From Diplocarpon mali (Eukaryota > Ascomycota > Leotiomycetes > Helotiales > Drepanopezizaceae), in contig JAENRP010000280.1 of the NCBI GenBank assembly GCA_024741835.1, positions 1 through 58,668 of the forward strand: a stretch of 58,668 bases of DNA. The letters run 5' to 3'. Under the pieces are notes generated by a model. That model was given only the letters and a program-made list of their open reading frames with translations, made no database searches and had not been told where the DNA came from. Every line of letters begins with the position of its first letter. The stretch's first letter is position 1. Shown in pieces: positions 21,587 through 32,116 of the stretch. Position numbers and translations under genes: made by a program.

Positions 21587-24500
21587 GCAGAACCTTCATA
21601 TTTAACAATTTGATAAAGGCGGCATAGTTCGAGCTATTTAAGCTCTTAGTAAGGCCGTCGGCGGCATTGTCTTTAGTATTTGTATACCAAAGGTCTAAAT
21701 AGCCTTTCCGAAGCTCTTGCTGAATATAATAGAACTTAATATTAATATGCTTTATTCTTTAGTGATATTCGGGGTTTTTAGTAAGATAAAGGGCTTTTTA
21801 GTTATTGCAGATTATCTCGACTTTGGTAGCATTGTCGCTGCTATAGCCTATTTCCTTAAGTACCTAGCGTATCTAAAAGGCCTCTTATGCAAATTTGTAT
21901 ATAGCAATGTACTTTACTTTTATAAATAAGAGAGCGATAATAGTTTATCGCTTAAAGGAGGCGGTAATTATGCTATTGTTAAGGAAGAAGACGGCCCTAG
22001 AATAGGAAGCTCTAGTTCTTCTATTACCTGCCTAATTAGAATTGCAGTAGCTATGCAATTTCTAAAGCTTTAAGTCAGTTCTTTTGCTTCTAAAGGTAGT
22101 ATAATAGAATCGCGTTCCCTGTAAGTATTATAAAACTCATTTTAAAGCTGCTATATATTATAGCAAAGGGTTGGTAAGGAATTTGCTAAGAATAGAGCAG
22201 TGGTATAGTATATCTTAATGCGTATAGTGCGTAAGGTACTATAGAGAACTATAGATCTTTTGGTATAGCTTTACTTCTTATAGAGTAGCTTGGCCTTTAA
22301 ATTTGACTATATGAACTTTATAGCTATTGGTAAAAGGCGTTAGTACGCTCTTGTAATTAATTATATGAATACGTTTAAGAACCTTATTAATATAGGTATT
22401 TTAATAAAGTGAGATTGTTCTATTTTATTAATCTTTAACTATACGTACTCTTAAGAAGTAGTTAGCTGGTTTGCTACTTATAATCTCGAAGAGGTTGCGA
22501 AGATCTCTCTTAAATTTGTTATATATATTACCCTTCTTTGCTACTATAAGGAAGTCGTTGACGTAGGTAATAATGAGAATCTGAGAGGCGCGGTTGATAT
22601 ATATGCAATTGTTAGTATTAAGAGGTTGAAAATCAAGCTTTTGTAGCTTAGACTATAGCTTTTCTTACTATAGTTGTAGAGATTGCTTTAAGCTATATAA
22701 GGCCTTAAGAAGCTTAAGATAGTAGTCTTAAGGTAAAAGAATAACCTTATCTTAAGTGTATTTAAAAGGTAACTTGATATAAATGTTAGAGTTAGCTTTT
22801 GAATTAAGGAAAGCTATCTTAACGTCGAACTAATCTAGCTCGAAATCGTATAGTATTATAAGTGAAATTGCGATCTTCTAAACTGCAGATTTATATACTT
22901 TAGCAAATGTCTAGTTATAATCTTGACCTTGTTATTGCATATAGCCTTATATAATAAATCTGACCTTCTATTAAGAGATTTCCCTGTTTTAGTCTCTTTT
23001 TGTTTTAAAGATAAGCCTTAATTTAAGTACTTTATTATCTTTAAAGAGTTTTAAGCGTTTTACTATTACCTATATATCCTTATAAGCGAGGGAATTATAT
23101 TTAGAGTTGATTGCAAATCGCTATTTATTAGCATTAGCGTAAGAGAGGGCTTATTCGACTGTTTTCAGGTCATTTGGGTAAGGAGAGTCAAGTAAGGCTA
23201 TATAAAAGGCGCTTAAATAGGCTTCCTTATCATTAGAGTTATTAGCTTTGAATCTAAGAGCAGTAGAGTAAGTAGCTCTCTTCTCGGAAGGCTAAGGGTA
23301 AGCCTTGTTCTTTGAACCAGGAGGTCTTCCTCTCTTTCTTAGAGTTGGAAGCTCAGCTTTAGTAGCTTCTCTTAAATTGACTCGCGGTCCCGGCCCGGGA
23401 GTGAAATTATCGTAAGAGTTAGTATTATTGTTATTTTGAAAAGTGACTCGCGGGCCTGGCCTAGGAGTGAAATCACCCTTAAATTGTAGCTTTATAATCA
23501 GGCTGTCTTTATTAAATCGAACGTAAGATAATCGAATAATCTTTTTACTTATTTATAATAGTATATAAATCTAATAGATACTTCTACTATCAAATCCGAT
23601 AAGAGTACCTACTTTTGCTTTTAAAGCGAGTTTATTGCTCTAAGTTCGCTTTTCTTTCTTGATTAGTACGTAGACGCGATAGCCTAATACTCGAAGATGC
23701 TTGATTAAGGGAGTATAAGGCTTATTAAGCTTGATATTATCTTAAAATACCTTATATAGAGTCTTGCTATTTAGAATATTAGAGGCGGTAAGATTAGTGA
23801 TATATATTATTAAAAGAAGGAGGTAAGGCTAAAGAAAGGAGGGGATATTTTGGTTAATTATAGCTATTTGCAACTTTTCTATTAGTATGCGAATTAATTA
23901 TTCTAATCTACTGTCTTATTCTAATATATATAGAGTAGATTCTTTTAAAATTATACTAAGGTTTTCTATAAGTATTTGCATTTGTATAAGAGAGTACTCT
24001 TTACCTCTATTAGTTCTCTACTGCTTAATTATATAATTGTACTAAGTTTATAAGAGGCTGATCATCTTCTTATTTGCCTTAAAGGCATTAGATTTATTTA
24101 TATAGGTTTATCCCTATTTAGCTATTATAGCTAAGCAAGTAAAGATAGAAGCGTATTTATAGCCGTTAAGGCCAGTTGGCTTTAGATGAACCATATCGAT
24201 ATATAGCTTATTAAGTGCCTTTATAAGTCGAGGGCGAGCTGAACATTTATTAATATATTAAAGAGGTCTGCCCTTCTCGTAAGGAGCGCAAATTCGCATC
24301 TTTCTTAATTTTATTTCCTTGATCTATATATTAGTAATAGCAGATTAGGTCTTTTTAACCGTTTGTAGGCTAGCGTAGCCTAATCGATAGTATTAGAGCT
24401 TAATATCAAGAGGTCTATTCTCGATAGCAGCTAGGAGAGCATATCCACTTACGTAACCAAAGGAGTTAGTAGAAGGCTATTCCTTATTAATATATATATT

Positions 24501-24840
24501 ATTATTAATAGTGCAAATTTCCTTCTTATTAAATAGGAATAGCTTGCTATTTCGATAGAAGCCTTTGATTTTATTAAGTTTACTACCTAAGTATAAGCAG
24601 ATAGGTAATTAAGGTATATAAAGAGTATTAATTAACTTAAGAATATATACCTTTCTATTGGATTTAAGTGTATTGACTTTACAAGTGCTAACGCTAAGAG
24701 GTTGAATAGATTTATTAACTATACTTAAGGAGGGTAGATTATCTTAAGCAGTATAGGAGGTGAACTTAGAGAGATTATTAAAGATATGCTTACTAGTACC
24801 TATATCGTATAGCTAACGATTCCTCAATTTTAATAAGAAG
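21576..24840 (-). pseudogene. CopD pol remnant (protease, integrase, RT, RNase H)
   Basis: Protease near 24780-24835 reads LYDIGTSKHIFNN, the Copia D-S-G-A/T-S form with Ser to Ile. Integrase near 24120-24220 reads YIDMVHLKPTGLNGYKYA with the catalytic Asp in place. The RT active site at 22549-22569 reads TYVNDFL where YVDDF is expected: D to N by TG to TA. RNase H tail near 21620-21720 gives ELRKGYLDLWYTNTKDNAAD then GLTKSL, the classic Copia end (ADGLTK). The frame stops at 21578-21576. Many RIP stops and some apparent frame changes make it non-functional. The plus-strand open stretch 21717-21929 is a shadow. Confidence 0.88.
23380..23468. repeat. Two 23-bp near-palindromes in CopD pol, 66 bp apart
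   Basis: Copies at 23380-23402 and 23446-23468 are both nearly unmutated. They lie between integrase and RT. On the coding minus strand they read T-P-R-P-G-P-R-V and T-P-G-P-G-P-R-V in the same frame (66 = 3 x 22). Confidence 0.85.
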
Positions 24841-25990
24841 CAGGAGGTAGAAGAACTGACTCTTAGGCCCGGCTTATAAGTGGAAATTAGGGAGGAATCG
24901 CCTCTTAGTAAGGAATTGACTCCTAGGCCCGGCTCGCGAGTGAGAATTGGCCCTAGGGTTAGTAATAGCATAGTATGCCTAAAGAGGTTATTATCTGACT
25001 CTTTATCTTCCTTTTGAATCTTCTTAAAAGGCTTCTTGCCTTTTGGTAATAATAGCAAGGACTTATTATCCTTGCTTTTAAGGTAACGGAATACGTACTT
25101 CTTCCTTAAGTCCTTCTCCTAGGCCTCTCTTTTCGATTTATTAATTATAAAGTAATCTTCTGCCTTATAGTATAGCTCTGATTGCTTGCAATAAGGATAG
25201 GGGGAGTTAGGGGAGGTAGTAGTATTCCTAGAGGTACTTTTCTTTAAGTCTTTAAAACCTCCCTTGTTTTCTGACTTCTTATAGTTAAAGGAATGCGGCT
25301 TATTAGCTGATTTATTACTATATAAGATAGTTCCGTTTATTTTTAAACTTTATAAGGCTTGAGCTTTATTAGTAATATTTTTAATAAGAGCTTTAAGCGT
25401 GATCTCTGATTTTCATCCAGCTGCTATAGCTAAGCGAAGGTTAAAGCGTTATCGATCTGCTTAAATAGGCCATCTACTAGAACAGCTAGCAATAAATATG
25501 ATTAGGTGCTAGTAAGAGGGAGGGGCAGAGTTGAGAGTTTCCAATTTAGTGATTGAAAGCCTAAAGGCGATAACGTAAGCTTCGAGTGAGTTAAAGTCAT
25601 TATATTTGATAGTAATATAGGTCTATATAGCGTTATATTCAAGTACTGTTCTAGATCCTTTGTACTATTTTTAAAGAGCTTCCTATATATCTAAGGCAGA
25701 TTTGTCGCCTTTTATATAAGCTAGTAGGCCTAGTTTATAATTAAGTATAATAGCAAGCTTTATTTAAGATTCCTTAGCTTCTTATCTAACCCAATTATCC
25801 CTTTCCTTAAAAGTAATAAAACGGTCCTATAAGTCAACCTTAGGTAGAGCATATATTCTAGCTTTTGTATAAAGATATATGGTTAAGGCATTTGACTTTG
25901 CAAGGTTCAAAACCTTATTCCTCTATTAGCTATAGTCCTCTGCGCCTTTAAGCTTTTGAGACTTAGGGAGGCTAAGGGCAGCTGAAGATA
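24841..25990 (-). pseudogene. CopD gag remnant with zinc knuckle
   Basis: The minus-strand frame starts near 25990 without a surviving ATG: ISLSSAALSLPKSQKLKGAE, then DYS, then LNLAKSNALTIYLYTKARIY near 25855-25910, the N-terminal pattern of Copia Gag. ALPKVDL and WVRQEAKES follow. A zinc knuckle near 25155-25205 reads YPYCKQSELYYKAEDYF; restoring C from Y at the outer positions gives C-x2-C-x4-H-x4-C. An open C-terminal slice at 25058-24813 carries PGLGV and PGLRV from the two near-palindromes. It is dead through RIP stops. Confidence 0.8.
24859..24941. repeat. Two 23-bp near-palindromes between CopD gag and protease, 60 bp apart
   Basis: Copies at 24859-24881 and 24919-24941 are in frame with each other (60 = 3 x 20). 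On the minus strand they read T-Y-K-P-G-L-R-V and T-R-E-P-G-L-G-V. They are inverted relative to the pair at 23380-23468 yet still code T-x-x-P-G-x-x-V. Confidence 0.85.
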
Positions 25991-26002
25991 ACGATATCTT
26001 AT

Positions 26003-26511
26003 TATTATGCAGAAAATAGGCTAAATATGCTAGTACGCGCCCTAAGGTGTGGATTCACATTTTGGCCGAGCGGTATTATATATGATAGTTATAAGCCTTA
26101 TAAGCGCAGCGATAATTCTTTTCGCATTCCTCTTGCGCAAGGTTTAGCCGACGTTTCTTTCGCTTCAAAGTTCTACCAGTCGCCGATTTTCCAAATTCTC
26201 GGCAATGATTATACTCGGTTTCGATAGCTATATCAATAGAAGTTTCAATAGGTTTGAGTAAAAAGACATCCGATAGCCGTCCGATATATAGCCGAAGGAA
26301 ACTGCAGTCTTCCGGCCCTTCCGACCACTTATTTCTGCTAGCTTAGCGGTCTATACGCCATATCTATACTACTATAGACTGGGCTAGTACTTAGGCCGCT
26401 AGAAAAAACTGTTCTTCCGACGACCTAAGGGGTGTATTATACAGAAAATAGGCTAAATATGCTAGTACGCGCCCTAAGGTATGGATTCACATTTTGGCCG
26501 AGCGGTATTAT
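26003..26511. repeat. 432-bp unit with its first 77 bp repeated
   Basis: The sequence TATTAT...CGGTATTAT at 26003-26079 is repeated at 26435-26511 with only a few transitions. The stretch between is less RIP-mutated and non-coding as far as I can read. This is either an incomplete tandem duplication, or two terminal direct repeats of a small insertion, or the 5' LTR region of CopD. Each 77-bp copy contains TGGCCGAGCGGT, which resembles the A box of tRNA-Leu/Ser genes. Confidence 0.7.
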
Positions 26512-26553
26512 TTACGACACTTATTTATATATATATATATGGAGTTGTCGAAA

Positions 26554-26586
26554 GGAGAAGGAGGAGAAGGAGGAGGAGGAGGAGAT
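26554..26586 (+). repeat. GGA/GAA-rich microsatellite
   Basis: A run of GGA triplets with GAA interruptions follows an (AT)n stretch at about 26526-26540. The open stretch over it (26494-26724) codes Gly/Glu repeats and is not a credible gene. Confidence 0.8.
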
Positions 26587-26692
26587 GAACTATTATATTC
26601 GAGTTTAGGGTACTATATATCAGTCCCTATAAGATTAGGTAATTCAGGCAGTAGAGTACTTTTAGCAATTAAGCTAGTAATCTCAGCTGTTA

Positions 26693-26945
26693 GTATAGAG
26701 ACCTGGAAGTGGAGGATCTCGTGACATAGGTCATATAGTCAGATGAGGACTAAGAAAGGGGTATATATAGGACTACTATTATACTTAGAGATAGTGCGCA
26801 ATGCTAACTACCTATTCTACCTCTAATTAGTGAATTGTCCTAGTTCTTGTTTTTAGAGAGCCCGCTTATGGTACTTCCTCCCTTTATTCTTTAGTCTTTA
26901 TATAGGCCTATTCTCAGGTGTTATTCCTACTCCCTCTTTATATTA
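26693..26945 (+). repeat. GagE copy 1 5' LTR, about 253 bp
   Basis: It aligns with 29391-29643, and the differences I see are almost all transitions; this copy keeps more G and C than the 3' one. The exact left end is uncertain by a few bases. Confidence 0.8.
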
Positions 26946-27391
26946 GTGACCTATGTAGGAATGATTCCTTTAAGATTTTATCTTTATACGACTTCTTCTT
27001 TTAATTCTCTTAGTTTGCAGATAAGAGATCAACCCTTTGAAAACCCCTCTTAAGATAATAATCATTTAGTTATTTGTAACTATCAGTTATCATTCCTCTA
27101 TTATCGACCTTGTAATTACTTAGTTATTTGGAACTGTCGATTGCTACTCTCTACTATTAATAACCTTAGATTTTCCTATTTCGGCCCCTATTCCGCCTCT
27201 CCTACCTTTGATCTAAAAAAGCTTAAATTGTCAGCTTATCGGTACGATTGTCGGATTTCCAACCGCTCTAATATAAAGAAGTTTAATTAGCTATAATAGC
27301 TACTTTAAATAGCAGCAGTTTCGAGTATTTATATAATACTAAACGAAAGCTCTAATCGGGAGTATCTCTTTAGTTTTCTTAAAAGGCTAAA
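26946..27391 (+). other. GagE copy 1 leader
   Basis: This 5' leader of about 445 bp precedes the gag-like ATG. It holds a loosely repeated TTAGTTATTTG-AACT-TC segment near 27068 and 27121. No gene or clear primer site was recognised. Confidence 0.55.
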
Positions 27392-27657
27392 ATGGATACT
27401 TCAGCTGCCCTTATTTAATAGGACTTTGAAAACTGCCTTAGAATTATCTTTAAAGACCCCTTTATTCTAAGGACTAATAGGAATTATCTTAAAAGCTAAG
27501 ATGAATCTTTCTTAGAAACTTTATTATAGAAATTAGTCCTTGATTTAATAAACCTTTTCTTACTACTAGTAATTGCAATACCTTTATTTATTACTTTATA
27601 CCTATTAAAGAAGTCTTAGTAAAGTATAAATAAACTTTTTATAAAAGCCGGATTTTC

Positions 27658-27680
27658 ACTCTTAAGCTAGGCTTATAAGT
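27658..27680. repeat. 23-bp near-palindrome in GagE copy 1 (N-terminal site)
   Basis: Reads ACTCTTAAG...TATAAGT within the gag-like frame, with the same place and orientation as 20788-20810 in copy 2. Confidence 0.75.
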
Positions 27681-28633
27681 AGGAATATAAAAATACAATT
27701 TTATATAACTTAAGTTCTTTATCTTTCCCTTTAATAACTGCATCTGCTTTTTCAATATCGATATTTGAAAATATTAAAAATATTAATTTTAAACCTCCTT
27801 TTAACCCTTTGCCCGAATCTTTTCAAGCTCGCCTTAGTTACTTTAAGATTGATTCGGATTCTGAAAACTCTTTAGAATACCTTATGCCTTATATTCGACC
27901 TAGCTCCCCTCTTATTAAAATGAATAAAGCGATAATAGCCGCCTTTAAAGTTATTATTAATCATTTTCCCTTCCTTAGTTCCCTTAGCGCTCCTTATTTC
28001 ACTAGAGCTAATATTACTAATTTCCTTAAATAATATAAGGAGACTTATTATAATTTTAATATTAGATATAATAAGATAATCAATCGACTTCCTTACTACT
28101 ATAACCAAACTAGTAAAGATATTATTAAATCTCTACTTAAGTAGAAGCTTCGCAAGTCCTAAGAACTATTTATTAAGGCTTTTAAATCTGAATTCTAAGA
28201 ATTTGATAGATAGCAGATTCGCAATACTTTAGCCTTTCTAAAGGAGTTTATTCTTATTACTTGCACTCCTAAGGAACTTAAAAACTACTATTAGACCTTT
28301 ACTTAAGTGTTAAATACCTTAATTAATTAGAAGATTTTTAATAAAGTTGAAAGAGGACGCCTTTTCTTACTTAGATTGCCTACTAGCCTTTAAAATAAGA
28401 TTATCAAGCATTTTAAGGTTAATAAGCGTAATCTTATAATATACGCTTAATTCGAAGACTTTTCGACCTTCGCCTTAAAATCAGACCTTAGCAAAAGGAC
28501 TATTAAGGTAATAGAAAAGGAGAAAGAGCCTACCTCCTCCTTTACAAAAGATCTTAAAAGCCTAATATAAGAATATTCGAAGGCCTTAGAGGTTATTAAA
28601 AAGGCAAAGAGAAATCCAGTAGTAATTCCCTTT

Positions 28634-28656
28634 ACTTATAGTCCTAGCCTAAGAGT
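28634..28656. repeat. 23-bp near-palindrome in GagE copy 1 (C-terminal site)
   Basis: In the gag frame it reads T-Y-S-P-S-L-R-V; copy 2 reads T-Y-R-P-N-L-G-V at the same site. Confidence 0.8.
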
Positions 28657-29064
28657 AAAATCTGCCTTAAAAATCAAGGAACTCAAAGCCTAGTTTTCTA
28701 AACTCTATATTTAACATTTAAAAACCTTAATCAAAGGCCTTTTTTAGAAAACTCATTACGCCCTTTAGTTTAGTAATCGATAAGCTTTAGAAAGTAAAAA
28801 CTAGTATGCGAACTTTAAATACCTAAATCCAGCTTCCCTTAAGTTAAATAAGCGAATTGCCTTTTTAAAAAGGCTTAATAATCGTATATAGCTATATTAA
28901 AGAAATTCCTAGATTATCAATCGAATTTTATATAAAGCTTAGATTTTCTTTAATAAGGACGCCTCTTAAGTTGGTTAAAGCATATATGCTTAGGATTACT
29001 TGAAATTATCTTTGAATTTTCTTTAAAATTGCGATTTAATAGCTTTGATAATTTCGAGCTTTTA

Positions 29065-29217
29065 ACTCGCAGTCCTAGCCTAGGAGTCGCGTTACTAAAG
29101 GAGGAAAAGGAGTTTTTATCATTTTTATTTGTTTACTACCGCACCTCTCCCCTTCCCTTCCCCCTCTCCCTCTATATATATTTCTTTAAAATCCACTCGC
29201 AGGCCTGACCTACGAGT
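29065..29217. repeat. Two 23-bp near-palindromes 3' of the GagE gag frame
   Basis: Copies at 29065-29087 and 29195-29217 lie in non-coding sequence, 130 bp apart. The second is followed at once by a run of 19 A (29219-29237). Confidence 0.8.
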
Positions 29218-29390
29218 TAAAAAAAAAAAAAAAAAAACCCTTTCTCCTCTTCCCTATCTTTATAACTTTAAGTACTAACTCTACTTGCACTTATTGTTTT
29301 TATAAATAGGGATTAGTATTCTCAACCTATAAGAGTCTTATATTCTTTACTAATAGTAGCAGGAGCTGCTACTTAAGTTAATTAAAGCAT

Positions 29391-29643
29391 ATATAAAGAC
29401 CTAGAAGTAAAGGATCTTATAATATAAGTCATATAGTTAGATAAGGACTAAGAAAGGGGTATATATAAGACTATTATTATATTTAAAGATAGCGCGTAAT
29501 GCTAACTACCTATTCTACCCCTAACTAGTAAATTGTCTTAATTCTTATCTTTAGAGAGCCTGCTTATAATGCTTCCTCCTTTTATTCTTTAGTCTTCACG
29601 TAGGCCTATTCTCAGGTGTTGTTCCTGCTCCCTCTTTATATTA
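29391..29643 (+). repeat. GagE copy 1 3' LTR, about 253 bp
   Basis: Partner of 26693-26945. It is more heavily RIP-mutated than the 5' copy (for example CATAGGTCA to TATAAGTCA). Confidence 0.8.
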
Positions 29644-30660
29644 ATCCTAATGATTCAGCTATAGTAACGAATCTTGCGTAAGCTTAGATTATTGCATAGC
29701 GCTTTAGAAGGGGAGTAGCCACTGTTTTATTATTGAAATAACGCTATTATGCATCATTAGTTAAGTAAAAAACTCAAAATATCGATCAGCCTTTTCGTTT
29801 ATAAGGGAGACTATAGGTTCTATACCGGTAATCGATATTCATATGAATATAGTTAAGTACTTATTATTAAAAAGAATCTATTATAATATCTATCTATCTT
29901 TATATAACCGAGATAGTACCTTTATACCTATAAATATCCTCCTTCCTATAGTCCTTCCTAACCGTATATAGATATCCTTCCGAAGTCCTCCAGCTGAATA
30001 GCCGTCTGAAATATATATAAAACCCTTTATATCGCATATAGTATAGCTGTATAAGATGACCTTAGGAACAAGGGCAGCTTACCTCTTATATAGGAATCTG
30101 CGTACTAACACCGGTAGTACTTTCTTTTAAAAAAGACCTTTTCAACTCGCATAAGGAAGTACGTAGAATAGGTATATAATAGAGGCAGATCGGTAGCAAA
30201 TAATCAAATGGTAATAAAGAATAAAATAGCAAAGACAAATATCTTAATAGCAAAAGCAAGTATAATAGATAATAAGGATAGTATATAGGAAGTAGAATAG
30301 TAAAGATAAAGGCAAATAGTAAAGAGGGAAAGAAAAGGGGTCTAAGTGATAGAAGCAATCTAAAGTCTTTATTTAAGCCTTATAGTAGTGCGATTATAAT
30401 CCGGTTGCATTCTAGTAGGTTTAAGACTCTTTATTAAAGAGTCATCTGGAGTTATAATCTACTATAGCTATAAATCATAATAATTTATAAAAGGGAAAAG
30501 AGGGGCCTTTAAGAAGGTATATATATTGAGCTTCCCTCCTCTCTTAATCTCTCAACTCTAATTCCCACTTCTTATAAGTAGGTCGATTTCCCCTTCTTGC
30601 TTTTAAGTTGATTAACCCTTTAATAGATCTTATCCCATATTATCTTATTATTAATATCAT
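29644..30660. other. Region with no recognisable gene
   Basis: This is AT-rich, moderately mutated sequence. At 30175-30330 one strand is purine-rich with repeated AATAGCAAA/AGTATAA words; the open minus-strand stretch there (30086-30358) codes Leu/Tyr-rich low-complexity peptide and I do not accept it as a gene. Nothing matches the other elements in the window. Confidence 0.5.
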
Positions 30661-30699
30661 TATTATTAATAAGTGCTCCGATTATTGGCCGACCCCTTT

Positions 30700-31700
30700 T
30701 AATATATATATCGCTAACTTAGATAGTGCTCGAATGCAACCTAGAAGATCTGCCTAAGGCCTTTCGAGTGCTATATATATATTATATATATATAATATTA
30801 AAAAAGGAGGCTAGTAAGAATAATAATAGCTATATATATGCGTTTAATACTCTTACTTCTAAGAAGTATGACTACTATATCGCGTAGTAGGTAAAGTGTA
30901 TCTTAGTAGGTGCCTTCTAATATCCTCTTACTTTAATAACCTTTAATAGATATCTATTTTAAATACCTATCTAAGCTTAAGATAAGTATATTATCCTTTA
31001 GGATACTTAGGTTAGCAGCGATATTAAAGCGATTTAAGAGGCGGCCTAAATCCTATCTAAGGAGACTTAAATATAAATCTTTATAGTCCTAAAGACTTAG
31101 GATGCCTTTTAGCTAGCTTAGCTAAATAAAGCTTATGCCCTCTACTATAGTATTAACCTTGCAAATACTTAATAGGCTATAAGTACCTTTAAATCTATTT
31201 AATATCGATAACTAACTATTCGCAAGATCTATTATATACTATCTAAGGCGGTAATGCTACCCTTAGGCGTTTTGAAACTTAAGGCGCTAAGGTGCTTGGC
31301 TCCCTTTAATGTATAAAGGGGCTATCTAGCTTAGCTAAGGGCTATTCTTAAGCTCCCTTTAATAATGTCTGCCGCTAAAAGGGCAAGGGCAGATAGGTCC
31401 CTTCTAAGGGCTCTTCGAAAGGCAAGGATCTGGATCTTAATAATTTAAATAAACCAAATCCAAAGGAGATCGCGGCTGCTCTTACTTAAGTATAAGCTTA
31501 AGAGGAGCGGGCTAACTTAGTCGCTATTTCTAGTAGTAAGGCTTATAGGCCTTAGGGATTTAAGGATCTATACCTTAGAAATCCTAGTGCTTAAGATAGG
31601 TGCTTATTAAGGGTAGAATCGTTAATAGATCGTTATCTTTAGTAATATAATAATTACTGCTTTGCCATAACCTCCTTCTTAAGTACTGCTTAAATGATAA
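30700..31700 (+). pseudogene. Unrecognised decayed coding region
   Basis: A plus-strand reading frame stays coherent through Gln-to-stop changes from about 30820: IYAFNTLTSKKYDYYIA, YPLTLITFNRYLF, AVMLPLGVLKLKALRCLAPF, AAKRARADRSLLRALRKARI. From about 31380 another frame reads better: NKPNPKEIAAALT, QAQEERANLVAISSSKAYRP, RCLLRVESLIDRYL. A frameshift, or a fortuitous frame, is possible. The RIP pattern shows it was part of repeated DNA. It has a Gag-like charged composition but no motif that names it, so I leave the function open. Confidence 0.3.
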
Positions 31701-31725
31701 AAAAAATGCAAATACGCGCAGGTAA

Positions 31726-31820
31726 GTAAGAAAAGATAAAAAGAAGGTAGTAATAGCTAGTGTAGGAATATAGTAAGAAAAGATAAAAAAGAAGGTAGTA
31801 ATAGCAAGTATAGGAATATA
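31726..31820. repeat. Tandem repeat, two units of 47 and 48 bp
   Basis: Units GTAAGAAAAGATAAA...TAGGAATATA at 31726-31772 and 31773-31820 are nearly identical. An A-rich stretch (31830-31850) follows. They sit just left of the GypA insertion and may belong to the 3' end of CopF. Confidence 0.8.
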
Positions 31821-31856
31821 TCTTATAGTAAAATAAAAAATAAAAAAAAATTGCCA

Positions 31857-31861
31857 ATAGC
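31857..31861. repeat. Target-site duplication ATAGC, left side of GypA
   Basis: ATAGC directly precedes LTR A and is repeated at 42064-42068 directly after LTR C. Confidence 0.85.
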
Positions 31862-32116
31862 TATTACGACTGGCTCTGGAGCGTACAGTGGGGCGATAAT
31901 CGAGTAACGCTGACTGTATTACCTCAAGAGGTACGCTATATAATGGAAAAGAAAAGATAAAGAAGAGAGAGTCTTTAGTAGAGCTCTTCCAGAATAAGTA
32001 CAGGTGCTTCGCTAGCGTGCATATGATCTAGCCACCTTGCTACCTTAGCGTGCACCTGACTTCGTGCACCTGACTTCGATATATGATAATACTATACACG
32101 TGATGCGGCCGTAATA
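31862..32116 (-). repeat. GypA LTR A (3' LTR of the outer element), 255 bp
   Basis: The top strand starts TATTACGAC (TG to TA by RIP) and ends GTAATA. It is followed by the CTACCCCCCCCC tract, the complement of the polypurine tract AAAGGGG...GTAG. Confidence 0.9.

Larger units (their letters stand above)
21576..26000 (-). mobile_element. CopD: Ty1/Copia element, minus strand
   Basis: Gag, protease, integrase, RT and RNase H are all present in Copia order on the minus strand, over about 4.4 kb. LTRs were not identified: no sequence to the right of 26000 repeats to the left of 21576. It is a different lineage from CopA, CopB, CopC and CopF by its core motifs. Five 23-bp near-palindromes are associated with it, four of them within the coding region. 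Confidence 0.85.
27392..29070 (+). pseudogene. GagE copy 1 gag-like frame remnant
   Basis: It opens at ATG 27392 in good context (AAAATGG): MDTSAALI, two stops from Gln codons, DFENCLRIIFKDPFILRTNR. One frame then runs to about 29070 through RIP stops. Clean parts include PESFQARLSYFKIDSDSENS, then LEYLMPYIRPSSPLIKMNK (27809-27900), FPFLSSLSAPYFTRANITNF, and ERGRLFLLRLPTSL then NKIIKHF (28350-28410), which resembles the Gag helix region of LTR elements. No zinc knuckle and no enzyme domain were seen. The intact length would have been about 560 residues. The minus-strand stretch 27872-28108 is a shadow. Confidence 0.7.
26693..29643 (+). mobile_element. GagE copy 1: non-autonomous gag-only LTR element
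   Basis: A 253-bp direct repeat lies at each end (offset 2698 bp). It encloses one long gag-like frame and nothing resembling protease, integrase, RT or RNase H. Total length is about 2.95 kb. A clear target-site duplication is not visible. A second copy of the internal frame is at 19561-21090 on the minus strand. Size and content fit a non-autonomous LTR element that keeps gag and relies on another element's enzymes. That dependence is inferred. Confidence 0.75.

Noticed and set aside
21384..21605. 73-residue basic frame on the plus strand
   Set aside because: Runs through the A-rich tandem repeat and the CopD pol end on the other strand; not a gene.
26051..26079. tRNA-Leu/Ser gene suggested by TGGCCGAGCGGT
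   Set aside because: No acceptor stem, anticodon arm or B box at the proper distance; only the A-box-like word is present.
26494..26724. 76-residue Gly/Glu-rich frame
   Set aside because: Translation of a GGA microsatellite running into the GagE LTR.
30086..30358. 90-residue hydrophobic frame on the minus strand
   Set aside because: Leu/Tyr-rich low-complexity translation of a purine-rich repeat, with no supporting context.
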